Shown here piece by piece: positions 16,500 to 24,798 of a stretch of 64,000 nucleotides of DNA. The position numbers were made by a program, and so were the translations under genes. The notes beneath the pieces were generated by a model, which searched no databases, was not told the origin of the DNA, and worked only from the letters and a program-made list of their open reading frames with translations. Position 1 is the first letter of the stretch. Each line of letters opens with the position of its first letter. The stretch comes from JACSRF01 sp964504445 (GTDB lineage: Bacteria > Chloroflexota > Anaerolineae > Promineifilales > Promineifilaceae): assembly GCA_964504445.1 (NCBI GenBank), contig CAZDEO010000004.1, forward strand, positions 52,180 through 116,179. Reading direction: 5' to 3'.

Positions 16500-17408
16500 T
16501 TACGCCTTACCAATATTGCTTAGCCAGCGTGCGGCAAAGTCAACGGCCGTTTTCACCCCAAACAGGCGGCAGGTCGCCGAGCCAACTTTGCCCAGGGCCA
16601 CAGCACCGGTCACCTCAAATTCGGCGCCAATAGCCGGAAACACCTCATCATTAAAGTCAATGTCTACAAAAGTCGTCCACACCGGGCCATTTTCGTCGGG
16701 CAGCGGTGCGCCCAGCATTACCTGGGGGCGGGCGTTGGCGCGGTATTCGGCCAGATGGAAGGAGGTGTTGGTGTCGAATCCGGTGCCCAAAAACAGCACA
16801 TAGCCGTCCAGGTCATACAGGCGGGCCAGGGGGGAGCCTTCGCCCAGGCCATTTTCCAGGGTGTGGTGCGCGGTGACAAATTCCGCGTGCTGCCCCCAGG
16901 CGGCAAAGGAAAGCTGGGGATGGCTGCTGCGCAGCACGCCGGGCCAGGTGCGGAACAGTTCGGCCATGCGCCCCATGCCCCGCGTGGGCGTCAGGGCAGG
17001 GTTGTAAGCGGGCATGGTGTCGCGCACCAGCTTGTGCCACGCTTTGGGAATGGGCGGGTTTACCCATAGGGTTGGGTCGGAATAGTCGCCAGTGTGGGTG
17101 GGCATGAGTAGCGTACCCGCCGGTGTGAGTACGTCTTGCAGTGCTTGAATGACGGCCACCGGCCCGCCATTGACCCAGCCCAGGCTTTTGAGGGAGGCAT
17201 GGACCAGCAGCGCCATGCCAGCTTGTACGCCCAGCGTCAGCAGGTCGGCGGCAATGCTCTGGCGGGTGCGGGGCCAGTCGGCATTGGCGATGGCCTCCGC
17301 TTCACGCGCTACCGCTTGCTCATGCCCAGATAATTGCTCAGGTGAAGCGGACTTGCTCCCCTGCTCCCCTACTCCTCCGCTCCTCTGCTTCACTGTTTGC
17401 TCGCTCAC
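16500..17408 (-). CDS. AAC(3)-family N-acetyltransferase
   Basis: 302 residues from a GTG whose bases overlap the TGA of the hydratase (GTGA), with AGGAG five bases upstream. Family features: LLVHASLKSLGWVNGG, LLMPTHTGDYSDP, SHPQLSFAAWG and LLFLGTGFDTNTSFHLAEY-like blocks of the aminoglycoside 3-N-acetyltransferase fold. Many environmental members act on other substrates, so resistance should not be assumed. The first 30 or so residues are coded by an octad repeat tract (17352-17393) and are unlike the family. Confidence 0.85.
   Translation of the reverse strand: MSEQTVKQRSGGVGEQGSKSASPEQLSGHEQAVAREAEAIANADWPRTRQSIAADLLTLGVQAGMALLVHASLKSLGWVNGGPVAVIQALQDVLTPAGTLLMPTHTGDYSDPTLWVNPPIPKAWHKLVRDTMPAYNPALTPTRGMGRMAELFRTWPGVLRSSHPQLSFAAWGQHAEFVTAHHTLENGLGEGSPLARLYDLDGYVLFLGTGFDTNTSFHLAEYRANARPQVMLGAPLPDENGPVWTTFVDIDFNDEVFPAIGAEFEVTGAVALGKVGSATCRLFGVKTAVDFAARWLSNIGKA
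17352..17393. repeat. 8-bp repeat tract at AAC(3)-like N-terminus
   Basis: TTGCTCCC, CTGCTCCC, CTACTCCT, CCGCTCCT and CTGCTTCA octads. It is translated in-frame as a Gln/Gly/Ser-rich N-terminal extension. Same family as 8841 and 10848. Confidence 0.7.
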
Positions 17409-18190
17409 GCCTCCTCCTGCCACCAGGGCTGACGCTTTTCCAAGAAGGCGCTCATGCCTTCGCGCCCTTCGGCGCTGGCGCGGCACTGGGCGATGAGGTT
17501 GCTGGTGTAGTGGCGCATTTCGGCTTTGGGCTGGTGGGCGACGGTGCGAATGAGGTCTTTGACGGCCGTTTGCGCCCCCGGTGCTGCTTGCAAAAGCTGT
17601 TCTACGCGCTCGGCTACTTTTGCGTCTAGTTCTGTTTCGGGGACAATGTGGTTGACCAACCCGATGGCCTGGGCGTGCTGGGCATCAAAGCGTTCGCCGG
17701 TGAGGAATAGCTCACGGCCGTTGCCCACGCCAATTTTCGCCAGCACAAAGGGGGAGATGACGGCGGGCACAATGCCCAGCCGCGCTTCGCTAAAGGCGAA
17801 CCTGGCTCGCTCTACGGCGACGACGATGTCGCAGCAGCTTACCAGCCCTGCGCCGCCGCCTATGGCCGCGCCGTTAATGCGCCCAATCACGGGCTTGGCG
17901 CAACTGTCAATGGCGTGCATCAGGTCGAAAATTGCTTCTCCATCGGCCACGTTTTGGGCAAAGGTGTAGTCGGCGGCGGCACGCATGGCGCTCAGGTCGG
18001 CGCCGGCACAAAAGGAACGGCCGTTGCCTGTCAGCACCACCACGCGCACCGCTTCTTGCTGACTGATGGTGTGGAAAACGGCCGTGAGCGCCCCAATCAT
18101 TTCCGGGTTTAGCGCATTATGGCTTTCCGGGCGATTCAACGTCACTGTGCCAACAGCCCCTTTCTGCTGCACCAAAATCACATCATCCAT
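17405..18190 (-). CDS. Enoyl-CoA hydratase/isomerase, methylglutaconyl-CoA hydratase-like
   Basis: 261 residues from MDDV at 18190; an ATG nine codons upstream is less likely. Crotonase signatures: RSFCAGADLSAM (oxyanion hole) and INGAAIGGGAGLVSCCDI. The run AGLVSCCDIVVA, FSEARLGIVPAVISPFV strongly recalls LiuC-type 3-methylglutaconyl-CoA hydratases of leucine breakdown. That subfamily call is by pattern only. Its stop overlaps the start of the AAC(3)-like gene, and the biotin carboxylase follows, so the three are an operon. A terminator separates it from ftsH. Confidence 0.88.
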   Translation of the reverse strand: MDDVILVQQKGAVGTVTLNRPESHNALNPEMIGALTAVFHTISQQEAVRVVVLTGNGRSFCAGADLSAMRAAADYTFAQNVADGEAIFDLMHAIDSCAKPVIGRINGAAIGGGAGLVSCCDIVVAVERARFAFSEARLGIVPAVISPFVLAKIGVGNGRELFLTGERFDAQHAQAIGLVNHIVPETELDAKVAERVEQLLQAAPGAQTAVKDLIRTVAHQPKAEMRHYTSNLIAQCRASAEGREGMSAFLEKRQPWWQEEA

Positions 18191-18228
18191 AAACTTATAC
18201 CTTTTTCCAATCCCCATTTATGCCACAT

Positions 18229-18261
18229 AAAAAACGCCCCCCGATTTTAACGAGAGGCGTT
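18229..18261 (-). terminator. Terminator downstream of ftsH
   Basis: On the minus strand AACGCCTCTCG pairs with CGGGGGGCGTT (two G-U pairs) around a 7-base loop, followed by a T run. It lies 30 bases after the ftsH stop. Confidence 0.75.
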
Positions 18262-18289
18262 CTAAAAACCAACTGACTGCCTGCGTTAT

Positions 18290-20203
18290 TTAATCAGCCG
18301 CTTCCACTGTAGAAGGCTCAACCTCCAACGAGAGAGGCGGTTCCGGAGTCATGTCCACATTCATTAGTTTCTCGAACTCGGTGCGGTCCAGCGTTTCCAC
18401 TTCCATAAGCGCGTGAGCCAGGTTATCCATCTTTTGCCGATTTTCACGAATGATAGTCAGCGCGCGGTTGTAGTTTTCTTCCAAAATGCGCCGGACTTCC
18501 TGGTCAATGGCCTGCGCTGCTTCCTCACTATAATCGCGCCCCATGCCCCAGCCAATTTCGCGGCCCAAGAAGGGGTTGTTGGAGTTTTCACCATAGGTAG
18601 GTAAGCCCAATTTCTCGGACATACCATACTCCATGACCATAGCCCGCGCCATGCGGGTAGCCTGCTGCAAATCATTGGATGCGCCTGTGGTAATGCGCCC
18701 AAAGAATACATCTTCTGCGGCACGGCCACCCAAAGCCATAGCAATGCGGTCTTCAAAGTATTCTCGGCTGTACACAAAGCGGTCTTCGGGCAACGGCATG
18801 ACGTATCCCCCAGCCCGCCCACGGGGCACAATAGTAATCTTTTGCACTGGGTCTGTATGCACCAGGTGGAAGCTGACAACGGCGTGCCCGGCTTCATGAT
18901 AGGCCACAGTTTCTTTGTCTTCCTGGCTCATGACGCGGCTTTTGCGCTCTGGCCCCATCACCACGCGGTCAAAGGCGTCCTGGAACTCTAGCAGGCCGAC
19001 GGTGCGCCGGTTGCGCCGCGCGGCAAAGATGGCGGCCTCGTTGATGAGGTTTTCCAGGTCTGCGCCAGAGAAACCGGCCGTCAGGCGGGCCATGTCGTCA
19101 AAGTTCACTTCTTTGGCAATGGGTTTGCCGCGGGCGTGGACTTTCAAAATCTTTTCGCGCCCCTTAATGTCGGGCAGGTCTACGAAGACTTTGCGATCAA
19201 AACGGCCGGGTCGCAGCAGCGCCGGGTCCAAGATGTCGGCGCGGTTGGTGGCCGCCATCACAATGACGTTGGTCTCGTTGTCGAAGCCGTCCATTTCCAC
19301 CAAAATCTGGTTCAGGGTTTGCTCCCGTTCATCATGGCCGCCGCCCAGGCCAGCGCCACGCTGCCGCCCAACAGCATCAATTTCGTCCACAAAGACGATG
19401 GAAGGGGCGGATTGTTTCGCTTTATCAAAGAGATCGCGCACGCGGCTGGCGCCAACGCCAACAAACATCTCCACAAATTCGGAGCCAGAGATGTGGAAGA
19501 AGGGTACGCCCGCTTCACCAGCGACTGCACGGGCTAACAGGGTTTTGCCGGTGCCGGGGGGGCCAACCATGAGGACGCCTTTGGGAATACGGGCGCCTAC
19601 TTGCACAAATTTTTCCGGTTCGCGTAAGAATTGCACCACTTCTTGCAACTCTTGTTTGGCTTCCTCTACACCAGCCACATCTTCAAAGGTAACGGTAGGG
19701 CGGTTGGCGTCGTTGAGGTTTTTGGCGCGGCTGCGACCAAAGCCAAATATGCTGTTGCCCCCCCCTCCCTGCATCTGGCGAAAACCACGGGTGAAGAGCC
19801 AGATGAGCAGCAGGAATGGGCCGATGGTAATGAGGATGGTAAAGAGATTTTGCCAGACAGACTGGTCATTGATGGCTAAATTGACGTTGTTTTCGGTGAG
19901 CATGTCTGAAGTGACGCCATAAAAAGCCAGGGTCTCTTCTAGGCTACCCCGCGCATCAACGGTGGTAATGGATTCTGTCCCATCGGTTTGCGTAAGCTGA
20001 AGACGGCTACCAGTCAGGGTGATTTCTTCGACTTCCCCTGCTTTGATCAGGTTCATAGCTTCATTGAGGCTGATGCGGGAGGCATTGGATAGCGAGTTGT
20101 TGAAAAAGAAATTCACCCCTAAGATGACGGCAAATAAACCAAGTATCCAAACCCAGGCAGGAATACCGGGCCGCTGCTCGTTATTTGGGTTCTGGTCATC
20201 CAT
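18290..20203 (-). CDS. ftsH: ATP-dependent zinc metalloprotease FtsH
   Basis: 637 residues from MDDQNPNNEQ at 20203, with GAGGAG upstream; the frame runs open to 20278 without support. Two membrane segments flank a periplasmic domain. Next come the AAA+ module with GPPGTGKT, a DEIDAVGR Walker B and the SRH ATNRADILDPALLRPGR, then the zinc site HEAGHA. It degrades damaged membrane and soluble proteins. It carries none of the ACGGCCGT octamers found in most neighbours. A good promoter lies upstream and a terminator downstream, so it is monocistronic. Confidence 0.96.
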   Translation of the reverse strand: MDDQNPNNEQRPGIPAWVWILGLFAVILGVNFFFNNSLSNASRISLNEAMNLIKAGEVEEITLTGSRLQLTQTDGTESITTVDARGSLEETLAFYGVTSDMLTENNVNLAINDQSVWQNLFTILITIGPFLLLIWLFTRGFRQMQGGGGNSIFGFGRSRAKNLNDANRPTVTFEDVAGVEEAKQELQEVVQFLREPEKFVQVGARIPKGVLMVGPPGTGKTLLARAVAGEAGVPFFHISGSEFVEMFVGVGASRVRDLFDKAKQSAPSIVFVDEIDAVGRQRGAGLGGGHDEREQTLNQILVEMDGFDNETNVIVMAATNRADILDPALLRPGRFDRKVFVDLPDIKGREKILKVHARGKPIAKEVNFDDMARLTAGFSGADLENLINEAAIFAARRNRRTVGLLEFQDAFDRVVMGPERKSRVMSQEDKETVAYHEAGHAVVSFHLVHTDPVQKITIVPRGRAGGYVMPLPEDRFVYSREYFEDRIAMALGGRAAEDVFFGRITTGASNDLQQATRMARAMVMEYGMSEKLGLPTYGENSNNPFLGREIGWGMGRDYSEEAAQAIDQEVRRILEENYNRALTIIRENRQKMDNLAHALMEVETLDRTEFEKLMNVDMTPEPPLSLEVEPSTVEAAD

Positions 20204-20296
20204 AGTATTTGTAAGCTCCTCGTAAATAGTTAAGGCTGTTGTGTAAGCGCATATGCCAAGAATTAAAGCAGATAACAATCAACAAAGTATTGGACT

Positions 20297-20325
20297 ATTA
20301 TAAGCTGATAGTTAAAATGTTTCAC
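20297..20325 (-). promoter_or_regulatory. ftsH promoter
   Basis: On the minus strand GTGAAA is followed after 17 bases by a perfect TATAAT (20297-20302). This would give a leader of about 85 nt before the ftsH start. Confidence 0.6.
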
Positions 20326-20329
20326 TTGA

Positions 20330-20339
20330 GAAACGTTTC
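20330..20339. promoter_or_regulatory. Palindrome next to the ftsH promoter
   Basis: GAAACGTTTC is a perfect 10-bp palindrome just upstream of the ftsH -35 box. A central CG with flanking A/T is the shape of LacI-family operators; no regulator is identified. It lies in the divergent region shared with the amidase gene. Confidence 0.3.
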
Positions 20340-20444
20340 GTTTGAGTTTTACCAGCTTGCAGGATGGGTTCCAAATTCGCTTTTGCTTTTCTTATGTATG
20401 GCTTACCCATTTTATTATGTTGACAATGTGTGTAAAATAGGGAC

Positions 20445-21224
20445 ATGCAATCAGGTTATGGAAATCAAGCTCTACCAGGGGAACGGCCGTTCCTTTGGCA
20501 ATTCCTGGGGCGCAATTTACCCTTGGTGTTCTTTTTGGTGTTGGCTGTGGGGGGGATGACGGCCGTTTACTGGTTTTTTAGCCCCGTAGAAAGCAGCGCC
20601 GAAGCCATTGCCGTGGGCGAAGTAGCTGGCGGCCTATCTGCACCCATTTACAAAACCGTACCAGACAAGCCAGTGTTGCAGCGCCTGGCCCAAAGCCCTG
20701 GGCCGCTGCGCATCGGCATTATTGTGGGGCATCGCAACAGCGACAGCGGGGCCGTGTGTGACGATGGGTTGACCGAACTGCAAGTCAATACGGATATTGC
20801 CCAACAAGTGTATGCGCAACTGCTTTCCCAGGGAATTCACGTTGATCTGCTCGACGAATTTGATCCGCTCTTGCAGGATTATTATGGAACGGCCCTCGTT
20901 TCAATCCATGCCGATTCTTGCGTTTATTACAATGATTTGGCGACCGGATTCAAGATTGCCGGGTCTTCTTTTACCGATTCAAGCCAACTTTCTATCTGCG
21001 TTGAGCAGGCTTACCAGCAACTGACCCAGATGTTTTACCACGAAAACACCATCACCCCCCACATGACGGATTATCACGCGTTTCGGAAGATTGCTCCAGG
21101 GGTTCCAGCTATTATTATTGAAACTGGTTTTATGAACCTGGACCGCGAAATGCTGACGACAAATTCGTACATTCCGGCAGCGGGGATCACCGATGGAATT
21201 CTTTGCTTTTTAGGGCGTTCGTAA
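20445..21224 (+). CDS. N-acetylmuramoyl-L-alanine amidase (Amidase_3)
   Basis: 259 residues. One N-terminal membrane segment (VFFLVLAVGGMTAVYWFF) is followed by an Amidase_3 domain with the zinc ligands in the expected order: IIVGHRNSDSGAV, GLTELQVN, VSIHADSC and the catalytic IIETGFMN. It cleaves the lactyl-peptide bond of peptidoglycan outside the membrane. TAAAAT lies only 10 bases before the ATG and no Shine-Dalgarno is visible, so the mRNA may be leaderless. It is followed after 21 bases by an L,D-transpeptidase, so the two form a cell-wall operon. Confidence 0.88.
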   Translation: MQSGYGNQALPGERPFLWQFLGRNLPLVFFLVLAVGGMTAVYWFFSPVESSAEAIAVGEVAGGLSAPIYKTVPDKPVLQRLAQSPGPLRIGIIVGHRNSDSGAVCDDGLTELQVNTDIAQQVYAQLLSQGIHVDLLDEFDPLLQDYYGTALVSIHADSCVYYNDLATGFKIAGSSFTDSSQLSICVEQAYQQLTQMFYHENTITPHMTDYHAFRKIAPGVPAIIIETGFMNLDREMLTTNSYIPAAGITDGILCFLGRS

Positions 21225-21245
21225 GCGGGAGTCGGAGGATTCTTT

Positions 21246-22352
21246 GTGAGTCAGGATACCCAATCTCTAATTCGGGGAGCGCAGCAGGCGATTAAGCTGG
21301 GGCAGAAGCTCCAAGCGCGCCATTTGTTGCAGCAGGTTGTGCAGCAAGACCCGGATAATTTTATGGGCTGGCTGTTGTTAGCCAGTGTGACGCCCAACCC
21401 GCACACGGCCCTGGCCCACATTTTGCGGGCAGAGGCGTTGAACCCGGCATCACCGACGGTGCAAAAGGCCAAAGCATGGGCGATGGCGCGTATTCCCACG
21501 TCACCCCCCGAAGAAGATTTGAATAAAAACGACCACAAGGTGTGGTGGCAACGGCCGTCCTGGGGTTGGGCGCTGGTTGCCATTCTCTGCCTGGTGGTGG
21601 TTGCCGCCGCCAGCGCGGCGTTGTGGAATTCCTTTATCCTTGAAGAAGATACGGCCGTTGCCCATGATGAACCCGCACAGATTGTGGCTGCGGCAGTAGA
21701 TTCCACCATGACAGACGCCAGCGTGGTGACGCAAGAGGCGATGCCCGGCCTTGTTGCGGAAGCGCCCACGGCGTTGCTTGCCGCAGAAGAGCCGGAAACG
21801 GCCGTTGCCACCCCGCAAGCCCCAGCCCTCCAGCCAAAACCCATCAGCCACCAACACAGCGCGCCGCGCCCCACCTGGACGTTAACCCCCGTGCCCTCGC
21901 CCACCCCCACGCCCACCAACACCCCCGTGCCCACCTTTGTTGCCGAACAGGCAGGCCCCGTTACCCGTCCCTTTGGCGTGGGTCCCAACGAACGCTGGGT
22001 AAACGTAAACCTGACCACCCAAACCCTGGTAGCCTATGAAGGGGATACGCCCGTCCTTACCACCCTCATTTCTAGCGGAACCTGGCAATATCCTACTGTG
22101 ACCGGCCAGTTTCGCATCTATCTTACCTACACCAGCCAGACCATGGACGGCCGTCGCCTGGGCTATGACTACTATCTGGAAAACGTGCCCTACGTCATGT
22201 ACTTCTACAAAGACTACGCCCTTCACGGCACTTTTTGGCATAATAATTTTGGCACACCCATGAGTCACGGCTGCGTTAACATGCGCACCGCCGAAGCGGA
22301 ATGGCTCTACAATTGGGCCAGCATTGGCACCCTCGTCAATGTCCATTACTAA
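21246..22352 (+). CDS. Membrane-anchored L,D-transpeptidase (YkuD)
   Basis: 368 residues from GTG with GGAGG upstream. The N-terminal 90 residues form a helical repeat resembling TPR (ARHLLQQVVQQDPDNFMGWL). A membrane helix (about 110-130), an Ala/Glu-rich stretch and a Thr-Pro linker follow, then the YkuD domain with HGTFWHNNFG and the catalytic SHGCVNM. It forms 3-3 crosslinks or anchors proteins to peptidoglycan. The cytoplasmic TPR-like part fused to an outside catalytic domain is unusual. It is co-transcribed with the amidase. Confidence 0.9.
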   Translation: MSQDTQSLIRGAQQAIKLGQKLQARHLLQQVVQQDPDNFMGWLLLASVTPNPHTALAHILRAEALNPASPTVQKAKAWAMARIPTSPPEEDLNKNDHKVWWQRPSWGWALVAILCLVVVAAASAALWNSFILEEDTAVAHDEPAQIVAAAVDSTMTDASVVTQEAMPGLVAEAPTALLAAEEPETAVATPQAPALQPKPISHQHSAPRPTWTLTPVPSPTPTPTNTPVPTFVAEQAGPVTRPFGVGPNERWVNVNLTTQTLVAYEGDTPVLTTLISSGTWQYPTVTGQFRIYLTYTSQTMDGRRLGYDYYLENVPYVMYFYKDYALHGTFWHNNFGTPMSHGCVNMRTAEAEWLYNWASIGTLVNVHY

Positions 22353-22440
22353 ATGTTGGCGAATAGACATGGCTGACATCAACTCTGTTTGGATTGCTTG
22401 TACCCAACATTTCTAACAATTTCCCGGGAGGAGAACCACC

Positions 22441-23730
22441 ATGCCCTTAAATATTGTCATTGGCGCACAATGGGGTGATGAAGGCAAAGGCCGTATTACA
22501 GATTTGTTGGCGGCAAAAGTGGACTTGGTGGCCCGCTACAGCGGCGGCGACAACGCCGGTCACACCGTTACCATTGGCGCAGAAGTGTTCAAGCTACACC
22601 TCATCCCTTCTGGCATTATTCACGATGCCGTAACCTGTCTCATTGGCAATGGGGTGGTGGTAAACCCCAAAGTCATGTTGCAAGAAATGGACGCCCTGGC
22701 CAAACGAGGCGTAGACGTTAGCCCCAATTGCCTGAAGCTCAGCGAAAACGCCCACCTCATTACGCCGGCACACATTGCGCTGGACCGGGCACGAGAAATG
22801 CAGCGCGGCGCGGATGCCATCGGCACGACGCTGCGCGGCATTGGCCCCGCCTACACCGACAAGACCAGTCGCCAGGGGCTGCGGGCCGGGCTGCTGGCAG
22901 AACCAGAAGAGTTGGCTGACGCCATTCATGCTCACGTAGCGGCTCACAATGAGGTGTTGACCAAGATTTTGGGCGCGGAACCGCTGGATGCCGCGGCGGT
23001 GGCGGTAGAATATACGGGGTACGCGCAAAGGCTGGCCCCCTATCTGGCCAACGGACCACTTTTGCTGGATGAGGCGCTGCGCAACGGCCGTTCCATTCTT
23101 GCCGAAGGCGCGCAGGGTACCCTTCTGGACATCGATCACGGCACCTACCCCTTCGTCACCAGCTCCTCACCTACGGCTGGCGGCGCCCTCACCGGCCTAG
23201 GCATTGGTCCCAAACAGGTAGGCGAAGTCATTGGCGTTGCCAAAGCCTTCACCACCCGCGTCGGCAGCGGCCCCTTCCCCACAGAACTGGTGGGGGAAAT
23301 GGCCGACCGGCTGCGCGGCACCGGTGAAAATCCCTGGGACGAATATGGCACCACCACCGGACGCCCGCGCCGCGTGGGCTGGCTCGACCTGAACATTCTG
23401 CGTCACGCCCACACCGTCAATACCCTCACCAGCCTGGCCTTGACCAAGCTTGACATCCTCAGCGGCATACCCGAACTGCAGGTCTGCGTCGCTTACCAGC
23501 TGGATGGCCATAGCATCACCCATTTTCCTGCCAACCTCTCCGCCCTGGCCCGCTGCCAGCCCATCTATGAAACCTTGCCGGGCTGGACAGAAGACATCAC
23601 GGCCGTACGCCATTTTGCCGATCTGCCCGCCAATGCCCAAAATTATGTTAACTTTATTACCCGGCAGCTAGGCGTCCCTGCCAGCATCATCTCTGTGGGT
23701 CCGGCTCGCGAGCAGACCATCAGCAATTAG
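22441..23730 (+). CDS. purA: Adenylosuccinate synthase
   Basis: 429 residues, full length. The N-terminus IVIGAQWGDEGKGRITD holds the GTP loop and the catalytic Asp. GGDNAGHTV, the IMP-binding RGIGPAYTDK and EGAQGTLLDIDHGTYPFVT follow. It makes adenylosuccinate from IMP and Asp in purine synthesis. A strong GGGAGGAG precedes the ATG. The gap to the next gene is 39 bases. Confidence 0.97.
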   Translation: MPLNIVIGAQWGDEGKGRITDLLAAKVDLVARYSGGDNAGHTVTIGAEVFKLHLIPSGIIHDAVTCLIGNGVVVNPKVMLQEMDALAKRGVDVSPNCLKLSENAHLITPAHIALDRAREMQRGADAIGTTLRGIGPAYTDKTSRQGLRAGLLAEPEELADAIHAHVAAHNEVLTKILGAEPLDAAAVAVEYTGYAQRLAPYLANGPLLLDEALRNGRSILAEGAQGTLLDIDHGTYPFVTSSSPTAGGALTGLGIGPKQVGEVIGVAKAFTTRVGSGPFPTELVGEMADRLRGTGENPWDEYGTTTGRPRRVGWLDLNILRHAHTVNTLTSLALTKLDILSGIPELQVCVAYQLDGHSITHFPANLSALARCQPIYETLPGWTEDITAVRHFADLPANAQNYVNFITRQLGVPASIISVGPAREQTISN

Positions 23731-23769
23731 CAGGTAGTGGTTTGGTAAACATCCACAAAGGAAATAACC

Positions 23770-24654
23770 ATGCCCGTTGACAGCTTCAGGTTTCTGCCCC
23801 GCCTGATTGCCACGTTTTACCAGATGACGGAGCGGGAACCAGAATACCCCATTCCCTGGACGCCGTTGGCTAAGCCGTTGACAGAATGTAAATTTGGGCT
23901 GGTCACGTCGGCAGGGCTGTACTGCCAGGGCGTGCAACCTGCTTTTGACGTGGCGCGGGAGCAGGCTGAACCGACCTGGGGCGACCCCAGCTATCGCGCC
24001 ATTCCGGCAGACGCCCCCCAAGAGGTGCTGGCGGTGAGCCACTTGCACATTAACGATGCCGACATCCGGCAAGATGTGAATATTGTGCTACCGTTGCGCC
24101 GTTTTCAGGAATTGGCGGCGGCGGGCAAAATTGGCGGTATGGCGGCCTATCATTACTCTTTTATGGGCTTCCAGGGTTTTCCGGCGGACGCCACGGCGTG
24201 GGCAGAAATTTATGGGCCGGAGGTAGGGGGGCGCTTGAAGCAAGAGGGGGTGGACTGTGTGTTGCTGACGCCGGTTTGACCGGATTGCGCTATTAACGTG
24301 CCCGTGCTGGCGCGGACGCTGGAGAAGGCGGGGTTGAGTACTGTTTTGGTGACGATGATGCCGTATTGGGCGGAAAAGGTGGGGGTGCCGCGCACGCTGG
24401 CGGTGGAATACCCTTTCGGACATACGCTGGGGCAACCGCATAACGTGGCGCAGCAGATGGGGGTGATTGGGGAGGCGTTGACGGTGCTGGAAACGGCCGT
24501 TTCCCCCGGAACCATCATTCACTCCCCCGCAACCTGGCCCCAGCCCACGGCGGAGGCCATTCAAGGGTGGCAACCGCAACGGCCGTCGCCCATTATTGCC
24601 GAGTTGGCGCCCAAGTTTCGGGAAATGCTGCGGAAAAGCAGGCATAGAGAGTAG
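23770..24654 (+). CDS. GrdB/PrdB-family selenoprotein with in-frame TGA (Sec170)
   Basis: 294 residues if the TGA at 24277-24279 is read as selenocysteine; the frame continues unbroken for another 125 codons. Flanking residues read LLTPV-U-PDC-AINVPV, a UxxC redox motif at the position where the glycine/sarcosine/betaine reductase selenoprotein B family carries U or C. Upstream blocks (PWTPLAKPL, GLVTSAGL, YHYSFMGF) also fit that family. Bases after the TGA can pair (UUGCGC with GCGCGG) as a possible bacterial SECIS. Role in the cell is unknown. The alternative is a nonsense mutation. SelA, SelB and tRNA-Sec are not in the window. Confidence 0.75.
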
Positions 24655-24692
24655 AGATTGGAAATAGAAGGACCGCTAATCTCCAATCTTTA
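24643..24692. repeat. 7-bp repeat tract (GGAGATT family)
   Basis: AGAGAGT, AGAGATT and GGAAATA heptads, then inverted TAATCTC, CAATCTT and TACTCC. It covers the last codons of the selenoprotein gene and abuts the two-hairpin element copy B. Confidence 0.6.
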
Positions 24693-24797
24693 CTCCTTCG
24701 TAAATGTAGCGCCAGCATCTTGCTGGCGTCGCCACCTGGAAGATGACGCTCCGTTTTCATGCGTGGTGGTGTACCGCCGTTCATGAAATCTCTCTTT
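24693..24797 (-). repeat. Two-hairpin dispersed element, copy B
   Basis: About 105 bases, opposite in orientation to copy A and nearly identical over its distal 75 bases, including the GCCAGCA/TGCTGGC hairpin and the CTACATTTACGAAGGAG end. The proximal part is more diverged. It lies between convergent genes and touches the end of the serA-like gene. Confidence 0.75.
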
Positions 24798-24798
24798 T

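Noticed and set aside
16500..17408. Aminoglycoside resistance gene
   Set aside because: The AAC(3) fold is clear, but the gene sits in an acyl-CoA operon and many family members do not act on drugs; resistance is not supported.
24277..24279. TGA as an ordinary nonsense mutation splitting a gene
   Set aside because: The UxxC context and family position favour selenocysteine. Kept as the alternative only because Sec machinery cannot be seen in this window.
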